Below are positions 45,640-53,965 of a stretch of DNA of 64,000 nt, piece by piece. Made by a program: the position numbers and the translations under genes. Numbering within the stretch: position 1 is the stretch's first letter; the number at the start of each line of letters is the position of its first letter. The DNA lies in NCBI GenBank assembly GCA_026169535.1, contig JAPFCU010000079.1, positions 124,001 to 188,000 of the forward strand. Reading direction: 5' to 3'. The DNA is from Blautia sp. GTDB taxonomy: Bacteria; Bacillota; Clostridia; Lachnospirales; Lachnospiraceae. Below the pieces are notes generated by a model, which saw nothing but the letters and a program-made list of their open reading frames with translations, ran no database searches and was not told the DNA's origin.

Positions 45640-45930
45640 ATGAGATATGGAGCATTCGGACTGGTAGAAGTGCTGGGAAGCAGCAATGCCATCCTGGTGA
45701 TCGATCAGATGCTGAAGACATCTGATGTAGCTTTTCGTACCTGGAATACAAAATGCGGCGGTCACGCCACTGTGTTTTTAAGTGGTGATGTTTCTGCTGT
45801 GACAGCAGCTGTAGAAAGTGTAAAGGGTAATCCTCCCTGTGAAGTCATTGCTGCAGCGGTAATTTCCAATCCTTCTGAGGAGACTATACGTCTGGTAGAA
45901 GAGGAAGCGGAAAAACATCATTTTTCTTAA
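45640..45930 (+). CDS. bacterial microcompartment shell protein, BMC-H type (2)
   Basis: The 96-residue product is a second single BMC domain (FGLVEVLGSSNAILVIDQMLKTSD start, GGHATVFLSGDVSAVTAAV, VIAAAVISNP end), clearly different in sequence from its neighbour, including a Cys-Gly-Gly-His pore loop. Two different hexamers in tandem imply a mixed shell. No pentamer (BMC-P) or tandem-domain (BMC-T) gene is in the window, so vertices must come from a gene elsewhere or the shell is incomplete. GTGAGG lies upstream of the ATG. Confidence 0.93.
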   Translation: MRYGAFGLVEVLGSSNAILVIDQMLKTSDVAFRTWNTKCGGHATVFLSGDVSAVTAAVESVKGNPPCEVIAAAVISNPSEETIRLVEEEAEKHHFS

Positions 45931-45953
45931 AAGAACAGAATATATATAATAAA

Positions 45954-46030
45954 ATAAGATCCAGCGGATCATTCTGCTTTTTCCGGGCATCTGTCCTGAA
46001 AAAAGTATGGAAAGTTCGCTGGATCTTTAT
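45954..46030. terminator. bidirectional terminator between shell genes and arcC
   Basis: An outer perfect 13-bp stem (45954-45966 with 46017-46029) encloses a second hairpin at about 45978-46005 whose arms are CTTTTTC and GAAAAAAG. It separates converging genes. Confidence 0.75.
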
Positions 46031-46035
46031 TATGT

Positions 46036-46980
46036 TTACAGATGGATCGTGGTACCTGTTTTTCCCTGGATTCCGTCTTTGGCTTTTTCCAGAAGTGTGA
46101 TCATAGCGGTACGCCCTTTGCCGGAAGAGGCGAAGTCCATGGCTGCCTGAACCTTTGGAAGCATGGAGCCGGCGGCAAAGTGTCCTTCGTCCACATATTT
46201 TTTGGCTTCCTTTACTGTAAGATCACTGAGCCATTCCTCATTTTCCTTACCAAAGTTAATAGCAACCTTTTCTACTGCAGTCAGGATAATCAGCATATCT
46301 GCATCCAGTTCTTTGGCGAGAAGGCAGCTGGCAAAATCCTTGTCGATCACGGCAGAAGCGCCCTTCAGATGGTCTCCCTGAAGCGTCACAGGGATTCCGC
46401 CGCCTCCGCAGCAGATGACGATTTTATTAGCGTCAACCAGGCTGTTTATGGCATCCTGCTCTACGATTTCTACAGGTTTGGGAGAAGCTACTACACGTCG
46501 GTATCCACGGCCGGAATCTTCTTTTGTGATGTATCCATATGCTTTTTCAGCATGTTCCGCCTCTTCCTTTGTCATAAAATGGCCAATAGGTTTGCTGGGA
46601 TTCTGGAAAGCGGGATCCTCTGGATCAACCCGTACCTGTGTGACTACAGTGACGACCGGGGTGCGTACAAATCCTCTTTTGCGAAGCTCCTCGCGGAGTG
46701 CATTCTGAAGATCATATCCGATATAGGCCTGGCTCATTGCCACGCATACGGAAAGGGGTGTATTTGGCTGGCTGGCATCTTCTCGGGAAAGTGCTGCCAT
46801 AGCGTTGTTGATCATACCTACCTGGGGTCCGTTCCCATGGACCACAACTACCTGATGTCCGTCTTCGATCAGATCGCAGAGAGCCTTTGCTGTTGTTTTT
46901 ACAGCAACCATCTGTTCCGGGAGAGTATTCCCCAATGCATTTCCTCCCAGTGCAATAACGATTCGTTTACGCTTATACAT
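46036..46980 (-). CDS. arcC: carbamate kinase
   Basis: The start at 46980 (MYKRKRIVIALGGNALG) is chosen for AGGAGG directly upstream. The 314-residue enzyme has the amino-acid-kinase fold with IALGGNALG, VVVHGNGPQVGMI and ICCGGGGIPV. It converts carbamoyl phosphate and ADP to ATP, CO2 and ammonia. Directly downstream of ygeW on the same strand, it most likely harvests ATP from carbamoyl phosphate released from a ureido intermediate of purine breakdown. A terminator-like hairpin lies between it and ygeW. Confidence 0.96.
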   Translation of the reverse strand: MYKRKRIVIALGGNALGNTLPEQMVAVKTTAKALCDLIEDGHQVVVVHGNGPQVGMINNAMAALSREDASQPNTPLSVCVAMSQAYIGYDLQNALREELRKRGFVRTPVVTVVTQVRVDPEDPAFQNPSKPIGHFMTKEEAEHAEKAYGYITKEDSGRGYRRVVASPKPVEIVEQDAINSLVDANKIVICCGGGGIPVTLQGDHLKGASAVIDKDFASCLLAKELDADMLIILTAVEKVAINFGKENEEWLSDLTVKEAKKYVDEGHFAAGSMLPKVQAAMDFASSGKGRTAMITLLEKAKDGIQGKTGTTIHL

Positions 46981-47003
46981 GTAAAAACCTCCTGAATGAT
47001 AAG

Positions 47004-47054
47004 AAAAGAGAAGGGCCTTGCAGAACAATGCTCCACAGGCCCTGTTACTCTTTT
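47004..47054 (-). terminator. hairpin terminator or attenuator between ygeW and arcC
   Basis: Outer arms AAAAGAG/CTCTTTT (47004-47010 with 47048-47054) and inner AGGGCCT/AGGCCCT form a nested stem with a T run on the minus strand. It should partly stop ygeXYW transcription before arcC. Confidence 0.7.
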
Positions 47055-47062
47055 AGAAGAAT

Positions 47063-48256
47063 TTATTTAAGGATTCTCGGCGCTGCTTTTACTTCCAGTT
47101 TTTTGAGGATATCCTGAGGTTTCTCAAACTTGGACAGCATAATCATAGCGGCGATTACATATGGTTTAAAGCTTGCTTCTTTATAAAGCGGGATTCTGTA
47201 GCGGTCAAATACACTTGCATCAACTTCGCCTGTCTCGCAGCTTACGCCTGTGATGTCAGCCGGCAGGCAGTGGAGATAGAGTGCTTTACCGTCTTTTGTT
47301 GTTTTCATAAGCTCTTCGGTACAAGCCCAGTCTTTGTGCTGTGCGTTCTGAGCAAGAAGCTCTTTTTCCAGTTTGTCGATCCCGTCGAAATCGCCTTCGC
47401 CGTAAAGATCGGTACGTTTTTCCATAGCTGCGAAAGGAGCCCAGCTCTTCGGATAAACGATATCAGCATCCTTGAATGCTTCTTCCATGCTGTTTGTCTT
47501 TGTGAAGGAACCGCCGGTAGCTTCAGCATTTTTCTTTGCGATCTCTTCGATTTCAGGCATTACGTCATATCCTTCCGGATGAGCAAGGACAACGTCCATA
47601 CCGAAACGTGTCATAAGACCGATAACACCCTGAGGAACAGAAAGCGGTTTTCCGTAGGAAGGAGAGTATGCCCATGTCATGGCAAGCTTTTTGCCTTTCA
47701 GGTTTTCAACACCGCCGAATTCATGGATGATGTGGAGCATATCAGCCATACACTGTGTCGGATGGTCAACGTCACACTGAAGGTTTACAAGAGTCGGTCT
47801 CTGCTCCAGGATACCGTCGTTATTTCCCTCTGTTACAGCGTCCATAAACTCTTTCTGGTAAGCATGTCCTTTGCCGATATACATATCATCACGGATACCG
47901 ATCACATCAGCCATAAAGGAAACCATGTTTGCAGTTTCACGAACTGTTTCACCATGAGCGATCTGAGATTTTTTCTCATCCAGATCCTGAACTTCAAGAC
48001 CAAGAAGGTTGCATGCAGATGCAAAAGAGAAACGTGTTCTGGTAGAGTTGTCACGGAAGATAGAGATTCCAAGACCGCTTTCGAATACTTTGGTGGAAAT
48101 ATTGTTTTCCCTCATGAAACGAAGAGCGTCAGCAACGGTAAATACAGCCTCAAGCTCGTCATCTGTCTTATCCCATGTCCAGAAGAAATCGTTGTTGTAC
48201 ATTTCTTTGAAGTTAAGGCTGTTTAATTTGTCGATATAATCCTGTAATGTTTTCAT
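47063..48256 (-). CDS. ygeW: YgeW, knotted carbamoyltransferase-family protein
   Basis: The 397-residue protein belongs to the aspartate/ornithine carbamoyltransferase superfamily: STRTR (71-75) binds carbamoyl phosphate, HPTQ lies in DVDHPTQCMAD, and HCLP in YLHCLPADITG. The YgeW branch is not a normal ornithine or aspartate enzyme; its substrate is not firmly established, and in this setting it probably cleaves a carbamoyl (ureido) group with phosphate to give carbamoyl phosphate and 2,3-diaminopropionate or a relative. It is in the order ygeX-ygeY-ygeW-arcC, the classical cluster order. Confidence 0.95.
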   Translation of the reverse strand: MKTLQDYIDKLNSLNFKEMYNNDFFWTWDKTDDELEAVFTVADALRFMRENNISTKVFESGLGISIFRDNSTRTRFSFASACNLLGLEVQDLDEKKSQIAHGETVRETANMVSFMADVIGIRDDMYIGKGHAYQKEFMDAVTEGNNDGILEQRPTLVNLQCDVDHPTQCMADMLHIIHEFGGVENLKGKKLAMTWAYSPSYGKPLSVPQGVIGLMTRFGMDVVLAHPEGYDVMPEIEEIAKKNAEATGGSFTKTNSMEEAFKDADIVYPKSWAPFAAMEKRTDLYGEGDFDGIDKLEKELLAQNAQHKDWACTEELMKTTKDGKALYLHCLPADITGVSCETGEVDASVFDRYRIPLYKEASFKPYVIAAMIMLSKFEKPQDILKKLEVKAAPRILK

Positions 48257-48340
48257 GTAAAATCTCCTTTATTTATATAGTTTAATTAATATTTATATTT
48301 AGATAATACAATTAAATGCGGAGCTCGCTTTTCTGTAAAA

Positions 48341-49651
48341 TCACTTGCAGTAGGAAGCTGGAAGTGCAGCGTAAACGGCAGCACATCTTACCAGGTCGAT
48401 TTTCCATGTTTTTTCGTTTGGAGCATGAGCCTGTGCCTCGGCGCCCGGTCCGAAACCGATGCACGGGATTCCATTACGTCCCATAATAGAAACACCGTTT
48501 GTAGAGAAAGTCCACTTATCTGTAAGAGGACGGGCCTTTCTCATTGCCTCTGTCTCAGCATTTCCAAGTCTTGTTTCACCGTAAAGATTCTTATAAGCAT
48601 CCTCGAGTGCTTTTGTTACCTTGTGATCTTTTGGAATTGCCCATGTGGGGAAGTAGCATTCAATCTCATATACACATCCGGTGTAGGATGGACGGTCATA
48701 GTTGTACATGGAAACAACAACGTCATCGCCGTATTTCTGAACGCTTGGCAGAGCACGGATCTCGTCCAGACAGCTTTCCCATGTTTCGCCAAAGGTCATA
48801 CGCCTGTCAAGAGACACTGCACAGGAGTCTGCAACTGCACAGCGGCTTGGAGAGGTGTAGAAGATCTGGGAGCAGGTAACAGTACCGCGTCCAAGGAATC
48901 TTGCCTCTTCCCAGTCCGGATTGTATTTTGGATTCAGCATTTTTACAAGACCTTTGATTTCGGTTTCATCAGCATCATCGTTTTCGTTAAGAGCACGAAC
49001 ATCCTGAAGGATATCAGCCATTTTGTAGATTGCGTTGTCACCGCGTTCCGGAGCAGAACCGTGGCAAGAAACACCTTTGACATCAATGCGGATTTCCATA
49101 CGTCCGCGCTGTCCTCTGTAGATGCCGCCGTCAGTTGGTTCTGTGGAAACTACGAATTCCGGACGAACTTTATCTTCGTTGATGATGTACTGCCAGCAGA
49201 GACCGTCGCAGTCTTCTTCCTGAACGGTTCCAACAACCATGATCTTGCAGCCTTCCGGGATCAGATCCAGGTCTTTCATGATTCTTGCACCGTAAACAGC
49301 AGATACAAGTCCGCCGCACTGGTCAGATACACCGCGGCCGCCAATCTCTTCATCTGTTTCATAGCCGTCGTAAGGATCGAATGTCCAGTTTTCAATGTTT
49401 CCGATACCTACGGTATCGATATGTGCATCATAAGCAATAATCTTGTCACCGGTACCCATGTATCCGATAACGTTGCCCTGAGGATCGATCACAACCTCGT
49501 CAAAGTCCAGCTTTTTCATCTCGGCAGCAATTGTTTCGATGTGTGCTTTTTCATCGCAGCTTTCTCCCGGTTTTTTTACGATAGCCCGTAAAAATCTGGT
49601 CATATCCTCCAGATAATTCTGAGCAGCTTCGTTTATTCTTGCATAGTCCAT
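48341..49651 (-). CDS. ygeY: YgeY, M20 family metallohydrolase
   Basis: The 436-residue protein is a two-domain M20 peptidase/deacylase: YDAHIDTVG (His77, Asp79), [10 protein letters not shown] with the bridging Asp, and [10 protein letters not shown] with the catalytic Glu, then a dimerisation domain and the C-terminal metal site. M20 enzymes cut amide bonds of small acyl or carbamoyl amino acids. In the urate cluster it is among the genes reported as required, probably acting on a ureido or acyl intermediate before YgeW. GGGAGG is upstream. Confidence 0.94.
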   Translation of the reverse strand: MDYARINEAAQNYLEDMTRFLRAIVKKPGESCDEKAHIETIAAEMKKLDFDEVVIDPQGNVIGYMGTGDKIIAYDAHIDTVGIGNIENWTFDPYDGYETDEEIGGRGVSDQCGGLVSAVYGARIMKDLDLIPEGCKIMVVGTVQEEDCDGLCWQYIINEDKVRPEFVVSTEPTDGGIYRGQRGRMEIRIDVKGVSCHGSAPERGDNAIYKMADILQDVRALNENDDADETEIKGLVKMLNPKYNPDWEEARFLGRGTVTCSQIFYTSPSRCAVADSCAVSLDRRMTFGETWESCLDEIRALPSVQKYGDDVVVSMYNYDRPSYTGCVYEIECYFPTWAIPKDHKVTKALEDAYKNLYGETRLGNAETEAMRKARPLTDKWTFSTNGVSIMGRNGIPCIGFGPGAEAQAHAPNEKTWKIDLVRCAAVYAALPASYCK

Positions 49652-49713
49652 TGTAAATACCTCCCATAATAAATTGCTAAATTAGTAAGTTTTAATTTAT
49701 GATCGCTCTGCAG

Positions 49714-50943
49714 TTATCTGCTTAAGGATTCGTCTGTTCCATAAAGACCGTCCCATACGATTTCGCGATAGCGGACAGGATCGGTATCACCCTCTGTAGA
49801 GATCACAAGAACATTGGAGTTTTCGTCCAGCTTCAATGCTTCCTTAAGATCAGCTGCATCTGCATCATGAAGCGCTGTATAACAAAGTCCAAGAGGAACG
49901 GAACCGGATTCACCGGAAACGATATGCGGGTCATTTTCCAGAGGATTCGCATAAATTCTGGTTGCTTTTGCACTCATCCAGTCCGGACAAGATGCAAATA
50001 CAGTTACATGATTTCGTAAAATATCCCATCCGATAGTATTTCCCTCACCGCAGGCAAGACCGGCCATAATGGTCTGAAGATCTCCGGTAACGTTTACAAG
50101 CTCGCCGGTTTTTTTTATGGCAGAACGATAGAGACAGTCCGCAGCGCCGGCTTCACAAACTACCATAACCGGAGGATTTTCTTTGTATTTGTTGGCAAAG
50201 TATCCGACAACCGCGCCTGCCAGAGAGCCGACACCTGCCTGTACAAACACATGGGTCGGACGATCGATGCCCTGTTCCTTCAGCTGCTGGTCCGCCTCTC
50301 TTACCATAGTGCCGTAACCCTGCATGATCCAGGAAGGGATTTCTTCATAACCATCCCATGCTGTATCCTGAACGATGATACCGTGTTCTGTTTTGGAAGC
50401 TTCTGCAGCAGCCATTCTTACACAGTCGTCATAGTTGCATTCTTCTATGGTAACAGCAGCACCTTCTTTGGCAATGTTGTCAAATCTTGTTTTTGTGGTT
50501 CCCTTCGGCATTCTTACAACCGCTTTCTGACCCAGACGGTTGGCAGCCCATGCAACGCCTCGTCCGTGATTTCCGTCGGTGGCAGTAAAGAAAGTTGCCT
50601 GACCGAATTCTTCTCTTAATTTTTCAGAAGAAAGAACGTTGAAAGGAAGCTCGCTGATGTCACGTCCAAGTTCTTTTGCAATATAGCGTCCCATTGCGTA
50701 GGAACCGCCCAGAACCTTAAATGCGTTTAAGCCAAAACGATAAGATTCATCTTTACAGAAAATATTTTTTACTCCAAGATAGGATGCAAGAGCGGAAAGC
50801 TTCTGGAGTGGAGTTACTGTATACTGTGGGAAGCTTTTGTGAAATTCATTTGCTTTTGCTACATTTTCCTCGGACATCAGATCCAGGAATTTATCATCAG
50901 ATTTTGGTATCTGATTCACAGTCCATTTTAATCCTTTCGTCAT
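49714..50943 (-). CDS. ygeX: diaminopropionate ammonia-lyase
   Basis: YgeX is a PLP enzyme that splits 2,3-diaminopropionate into pyruvate and two ammonia. The 409-residue sequence has the PLP Lys76 in LNAFKVLGG, TDGNHGRGVAW, and a Gly-rich phosphate loop region (QAGVGSLAGAV), typical of the fold-type II family. AAGGAGGG precedes the ATG. It is first in the ygeX-ygeY-ygeW run and delivers pyruvate, so it links purine carbon to PFOR and fermentation. Confidence 0.97.
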   Translation of the reverse strand: MTKGLKWTVNQIPKSDDKFLDLMSEENVAKANEFHKSFPQYTVTPLQKLSALASYLGVKNIFCKDESYRFGLNAFKVLGGSYAMGRYIAKELGRDISELPFNVLSSEKLREEFGQATFFTATDGNHGRGVAWAANRLGQKAVVRMPKGTTKTRFDNIAKEGAAVTIEECNYDDCVRMAAAEASKTEHGIIVQDTAWDGYEEIPSWIMQGYGTMVREADQQLKEQGIDRPTHVFVQAGVGSLAGAVVGYFANKYKENPPVMVVCEAGAADCLYRSAIKKTGELVNVTGDLQTIMAGLACGEGNTIGWDILRNHVTVFASCPDWMSAKATRIYANPLENDPHIVSGESGSVPLGLCYTALHDADAADLKEALKLDENSNVLVISTEGDTDPVRYREIVWDGLYGTDESLSR

Positions 50944-51002
50944 TTGAAAACCCTCCTTAAAAATTTTAATTTGTACTAATTAATTTCTGTTTGCTTACAC
51001 AT

Positions 51003-51030
51003 ATCATACCATATTTACAGGATTTTGCAA
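51003..51030 (-). promoter_or_regulatory. promoter of ygeX
   Basis: On the minus strand TTGCAA (51025-51030) and TATGAT (51003-51008) are 16 bp apart. The shared 17-mer begins 5 bp upstream of the -35 box. Confidence 0.6.
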
Positions 51031-51035
51031 TAGAA

Positions 51036-51052
51036 AATACAAAATTTTTTAG
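51036..51052. promoter_or_regulatory. 17-mer shared with the ssnA upstream region
   Basis: AATACAAAATTTTTTAG, identical to 29897-29913 and in the same orientation relative to the plus-strand gene. It lies 25 bp before the -35 box of the DUF1015 gene and next to the -35 box of ygeX, so one regulator could control both divergent units. Confidence 0.45.
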
Positions 51053-51077
51053 GTTTTTCAAAAAAGATTTAGCAATC

Positions 51078-51106
51078 TTGAAGAGACGGTATTGCTATGT
51101 TAAAAT
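51078..51106 (+). promoter_or_regulatory. promoter of the DUF1015 gene
   Basis: TTGAAG (51078-51083), 17-bp spacer, TAAAAT (51101-51106). Confidence 0.65.
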
Positions 51107-51149
51107 AAGAATAAATTCAGGGCAGAAAAAAGGAGGAAAAGAAAACGGC

Positions 51150-52394
51150 ATGGCAGTTTTTCGGGCATTTCGGGCATTGCGTCCCACTACAGAAAAAGCG
51201 GCAGAAGTAGCAGCACTTCCCTATGATGTGGTTGGCAGGGAAGATGCTCGTCTTATTGGAGAAAAGAATCCGGATTCGTTTCTTCATGTGGATCGTGCAG
51301 AGATGGACCTTCCGGAAGATACGGATCTTTATGATGATCGCGTATATGAAAAAGCAGCAGAGAATCTGAAAAAAATGGAAGAGAGCGGAATCCTTATTCA
51401 GGATGAAACCCCCTGTTATTATATTTATGAGCTGACCAGAAAGGGAAAAATACAGACAGGTATTGCAGGCTGCTGTTCCATTGATGAGTATATGGAGGGA
51501 ACGATAAAAAGGCATGAACTTACCAGAGAGGATAAGGAACAGGATCGTATCCGGCATGTGGATGCGTGTGATGCAAATACAGGTCCCATTTTTCTGGCAT
51601 GCAGGTATTCAGACAGGCTTCTTGATCTGATCGCAGAATGGAAAGAGGAGCACAGTCCGGTATATGATTTTACAGCGGAAGATGAAATAGGACATCGTGT
51701 ATGGGTGATCGATGAAAAAGATCAGTGTGAAATTATAAAAACAGAATTTCAGGAGATTCCTTCTCTTTATATTGCAGACGGTCACCATCGTGCAGCATCA
51801 GCGGTAAAGGTAGGACAGCAAAGAAGAACAGAACATCCTGACTATACCGGGGAGGAAGAATTTAATTATTTTCTGTCTGTAGTTTTTCCGGCAGATCAGC
51901 TTACGATTCTTTCGTATCACCGTGTAGTAAAAGATCTGAATGGTCTTACAGAAAAAGCTTTTCTTGGAGGTCTGAAGTATAATTTTGAACTGATGATCAT
52001 GCCGGGATTTCCATGCAAGCCTGTGGAAAAGCATTGTATGGGAATGTATGCAGGAGGTGAATGGTACCATCTGAAAGCCTGGGAGGATATTTATAAAGAT
52101 CTGGATATTGTAAAACAGCTGGATGTATCTCTTCTTCAGGAAAAGGTTCTGGATCCGGTATTGGGGATCAAAGATCCAAGGACAGATGAACGGATCCGGT
52201 TTGTGGGAGGAAATCATAAGCTGAAAGAATTGCAGAAAATGGCAGATGAAACAGGCGGTGTGGCTTTTGCCATGTATCCTACATCTATGGATGATCTGAT
52301 GCAGATCGCAGATGAGGGAAAACTTATGCCTCCAAAGTCTACATGGTTTGAACCGAAGCTGAGAAGCGGACTTTTTATCCATAAGCTGAGTTGA
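51150..52394 (+). CDS. DUF1015 family protein
   Basis: The ATG at 51150 follows AGGAGG (51131-51136); a longer in-frame start at 50991 would lie upstream of the promoter. The 414-residue protein is a complete DUF1015 member. It begins with FRAFRALRPT and ALPYDVV, has a KRHELTREDKEQDRI segment and the motif ADGHHR (209-214). A similar Asp-Gly-His-His motif occurs in the ParB/sulfiredoxin fold, including serine kinases, so a phosphotransfer role is possible but unproven. DUF1015 genes often neighbour serine-synthesis genes; here it faces ygeX. Confidence 0.88.
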   Translation: MAVFRAFRALRPTTEKAAEVAALPYDVVGREDARLIGEKNPDSFLHVDRAEMDLPEDTDLYDDRVYEKAAENLKKMEESGILIQDETPCYYIYELTRKGKIQTGIAGCCSIDEYMEGTIKRHELTREDKEQDRIRHVDACDANTGPIFLACRYSDRLLDLIAEWKEEHSPVYDFTAEDEIGHRVWVIDEKDQCEIIKTEFQEIPSLYIADGHHRAASAVKVGQQRRTEHPDYTGEEEFNYFLSVVFPADQLTILSYHRVVKDLNGLTEKAFLGGLKYNFELMIMPGFPCKPVEKHCMGMYAGGEWYHLKAWEDIYKDLDIVKQLDVSLLQEKVLDPVLGIKDPRTDERIRFVGGNHKLKELQKMADETGGVAFAMYPTSMDDLMQIADEGKLMPPKSTWFEPKLRSGLFIHKLS

Positions 52395-52430
52395 TATGCA
52401 TTATAATCAGTAGATAATGATATATAAGAG

Positions 52431-52482
52431 AAAAGTCACAAATCTTTTTCCTATAATTGGAAACAGATTGGTGACTTTTTTT
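52431..52482 (+). terminator. intrinsic terminator after the DUF1015 gene
   Basis: AAAAGTCAC pairs with GTGACTTTT at the base, continues through AATCT/AGATT and TCC/GGA, and ends in seven T. Confidence 0.85.
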
Positions 52483-52545
52483 GATTATACAAAATTTGCA
52501 CAAAAATTAAAACAACTTTTTATAGCAATTTTCATATTTTTACGA

Positions 52546-52573
52546 TTGATTTTTGGATTTCATATGCTATAAT
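52546..52573 (+). promoter_or_regulatory. promoter of the antiporter-kinase operon
   Basis: TTGATT (52546-52551), 16-bp spacer, TATAAT (52568-52573). ATTATACAAAA at 52484-52494 resembles the core of the shared 17-mer and recurs at 60282-60292 beside the cyuA promoter. Confidence 0.65.
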
Positions 52574-52609
52574 TCCGATAGCAAAAAAACAAAGATGGGG
52601 GTGTTGTTA

Positions 52610-53950
52610 TTGGAGATGTTGTTATGCATTCCGTTTGCAGGTCTTCTGCTGTGTATCGCGGTTATGCCGCTTATCAAAGGTGAGTGGTGGGAATCACATC
52701 AGCCGTTGGTGGTTGGTTTCTGGATCCTTCTTATGATTGTGCCATTTGCTTTTGTTTACGGACCGGGCAGAGCAGCGGAAACAGTACTGGAATGTACGGT
52801 AAATGATTATCTGACATTTATTATCCTTTTGTTCGGACTTTTCTGTGTGTCCGGCAATATAACAATGGAGGGAGATTTTGCAGGCTCTCCAAGGATCAAC
52901 GTATGTCTGCTTGCACTGGGAACACTTCTTTCAAGCTGTATCGGAACCACAGGAGCAAGTATGCTGATGGTGCGTCCTGTGATCAAAATGAATTCCTGGA
53001 GAAAGCGGAAAAGCCATATCATGGTTTTCTTTATTTTTATGGTATCGAATATGGGAGGATGCCTGACTCCTATTGGGGATCCGCCGCTTCTGATGGGATT
53101 TATGAGAGGGGTGCCTTTTTTCTGGAGTATGCATCTGTTTCCGGTTTTGATCTTTAATATGGTGCTTCTTTTGTTTGTCTTTTATCACCTTGATAAATGG
53201 GCTTATCGAAAGGATATTGCCCGGGGAAGAAAACCGGATATCAGTAAACCGGGTACAGAATTCCATATTGACGGACTGCATAATATTGTCTTTTTGGTTA
53301 TGATCGTAGCAGCAGTGATCTTAAGCGGTGTACTTCCGGGAATGCCGGCATTTCAGGATGCCGCAGGTAATGTAAGAGGAATCCATATTTTTGGAGAGGT
53401 TACTCTGACATTTCCGGCTTTGATTGAATGTGTCCTGATTCTCCTTGCTGCATGGCTTTCTTTTAAAACCACAAAAAGTGAGATCAGAAGAAGAAACCAC
53501 TTTACCTGGGGGGCCATTAAAGAAGTGGCAGTTTTGTTTATCGGTATTTTTATCACTATGCAGCCGGCACTGATGCTTCTGAAGGCAGTGGGACCGGAAC
53601 TGGGCGTAACAGAACCATCCCAGATGTTCTGGGCTACAGGAGCTCTTTCCAGTTTTCTGGATAATACGCCTACATACCTGGTATTCCTGACAACTGCAGG
53701 AACCCTGGGCTTCAGCAATGGGATTATGACTTCTCTTGGAACTGTTCCTGTAAAAATTCTTTCTGCAATTTCCTGCGGAGCCGTATTTATGGGAGCTAAT
53801 ACTTATATTGGAAATGCGCCGAATTTCATGGTAAAATCCATTTCGGACGAGAATGGTGTAAATATGCCGTCATTTTTCGGATATATGCTCTGGTCTCTGG
53901 TATTTCTGGTACCTGTATTTATAATTGATATGCTGGTATTCTTTATGTAA
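52610..53950 (+). CDS. sodium/proton antiporter-like transporter of the ion transporter superfamily
   Basis: Transcription should begin near 52580, so the start is one of ATG 52595, TTG 52610 or ATG 52616; TTG 52610 has the best site (GGGGGTG). The product of about 446 residues has 11-12 membrane helices and the paired re-entrant motifs of NhaD/CitM-type carriers: GTTGASMLMVRP, MGGCLTPIGDPPLL and SSFLDNTPTYL. Family members move Na+/H+ or organic acids. In this island it could take up a purine-derived acid or export a product, or keep ion balance. It is followed after 15 nt by the kinase-like gene. Confidence 0.88.
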   Translation: MEMLLCIPFAGLLLCIAVMPLIKGEWWESHQPLVVGFWILLMIVPFAFVYGPGRAAETVLECTVNDYLTFIILLFGLFCVSGNITMEGDFAGSPRINVCLLALGTLLSSCIGTTGASMLMVRPVIKMNSWRKRKSHIMVFFIFMVSNMGGCLTPIGDPPLLMGFMRGVPFFWSMHLFPVLIFNMVLLLFVFYHLDKWAYRKDIARGRKPDISKPGTEFHIDGLHNIVFLVMIVAAVILSGVLPGMPAFQDAAGNVRGIHIFGEVTLTFPALIECVLILLAAWLSFKTTKSEIRRRNHFTWGAIKEVAVLFIGIFITMQPALMLLKAVGPELGVTEPSQMFWATGALSSFLDNTPTYLVFLTTAGTLGFSNGIMTSLGTVPVKILSAISCGAVFMGANTYIGNAPNFMVKSISDENGVNMPSFFGYMLWSLVFLVPVFIIDMLVFFM

Positions 53951-53965
53951 GGAGGGCGGACAGAT

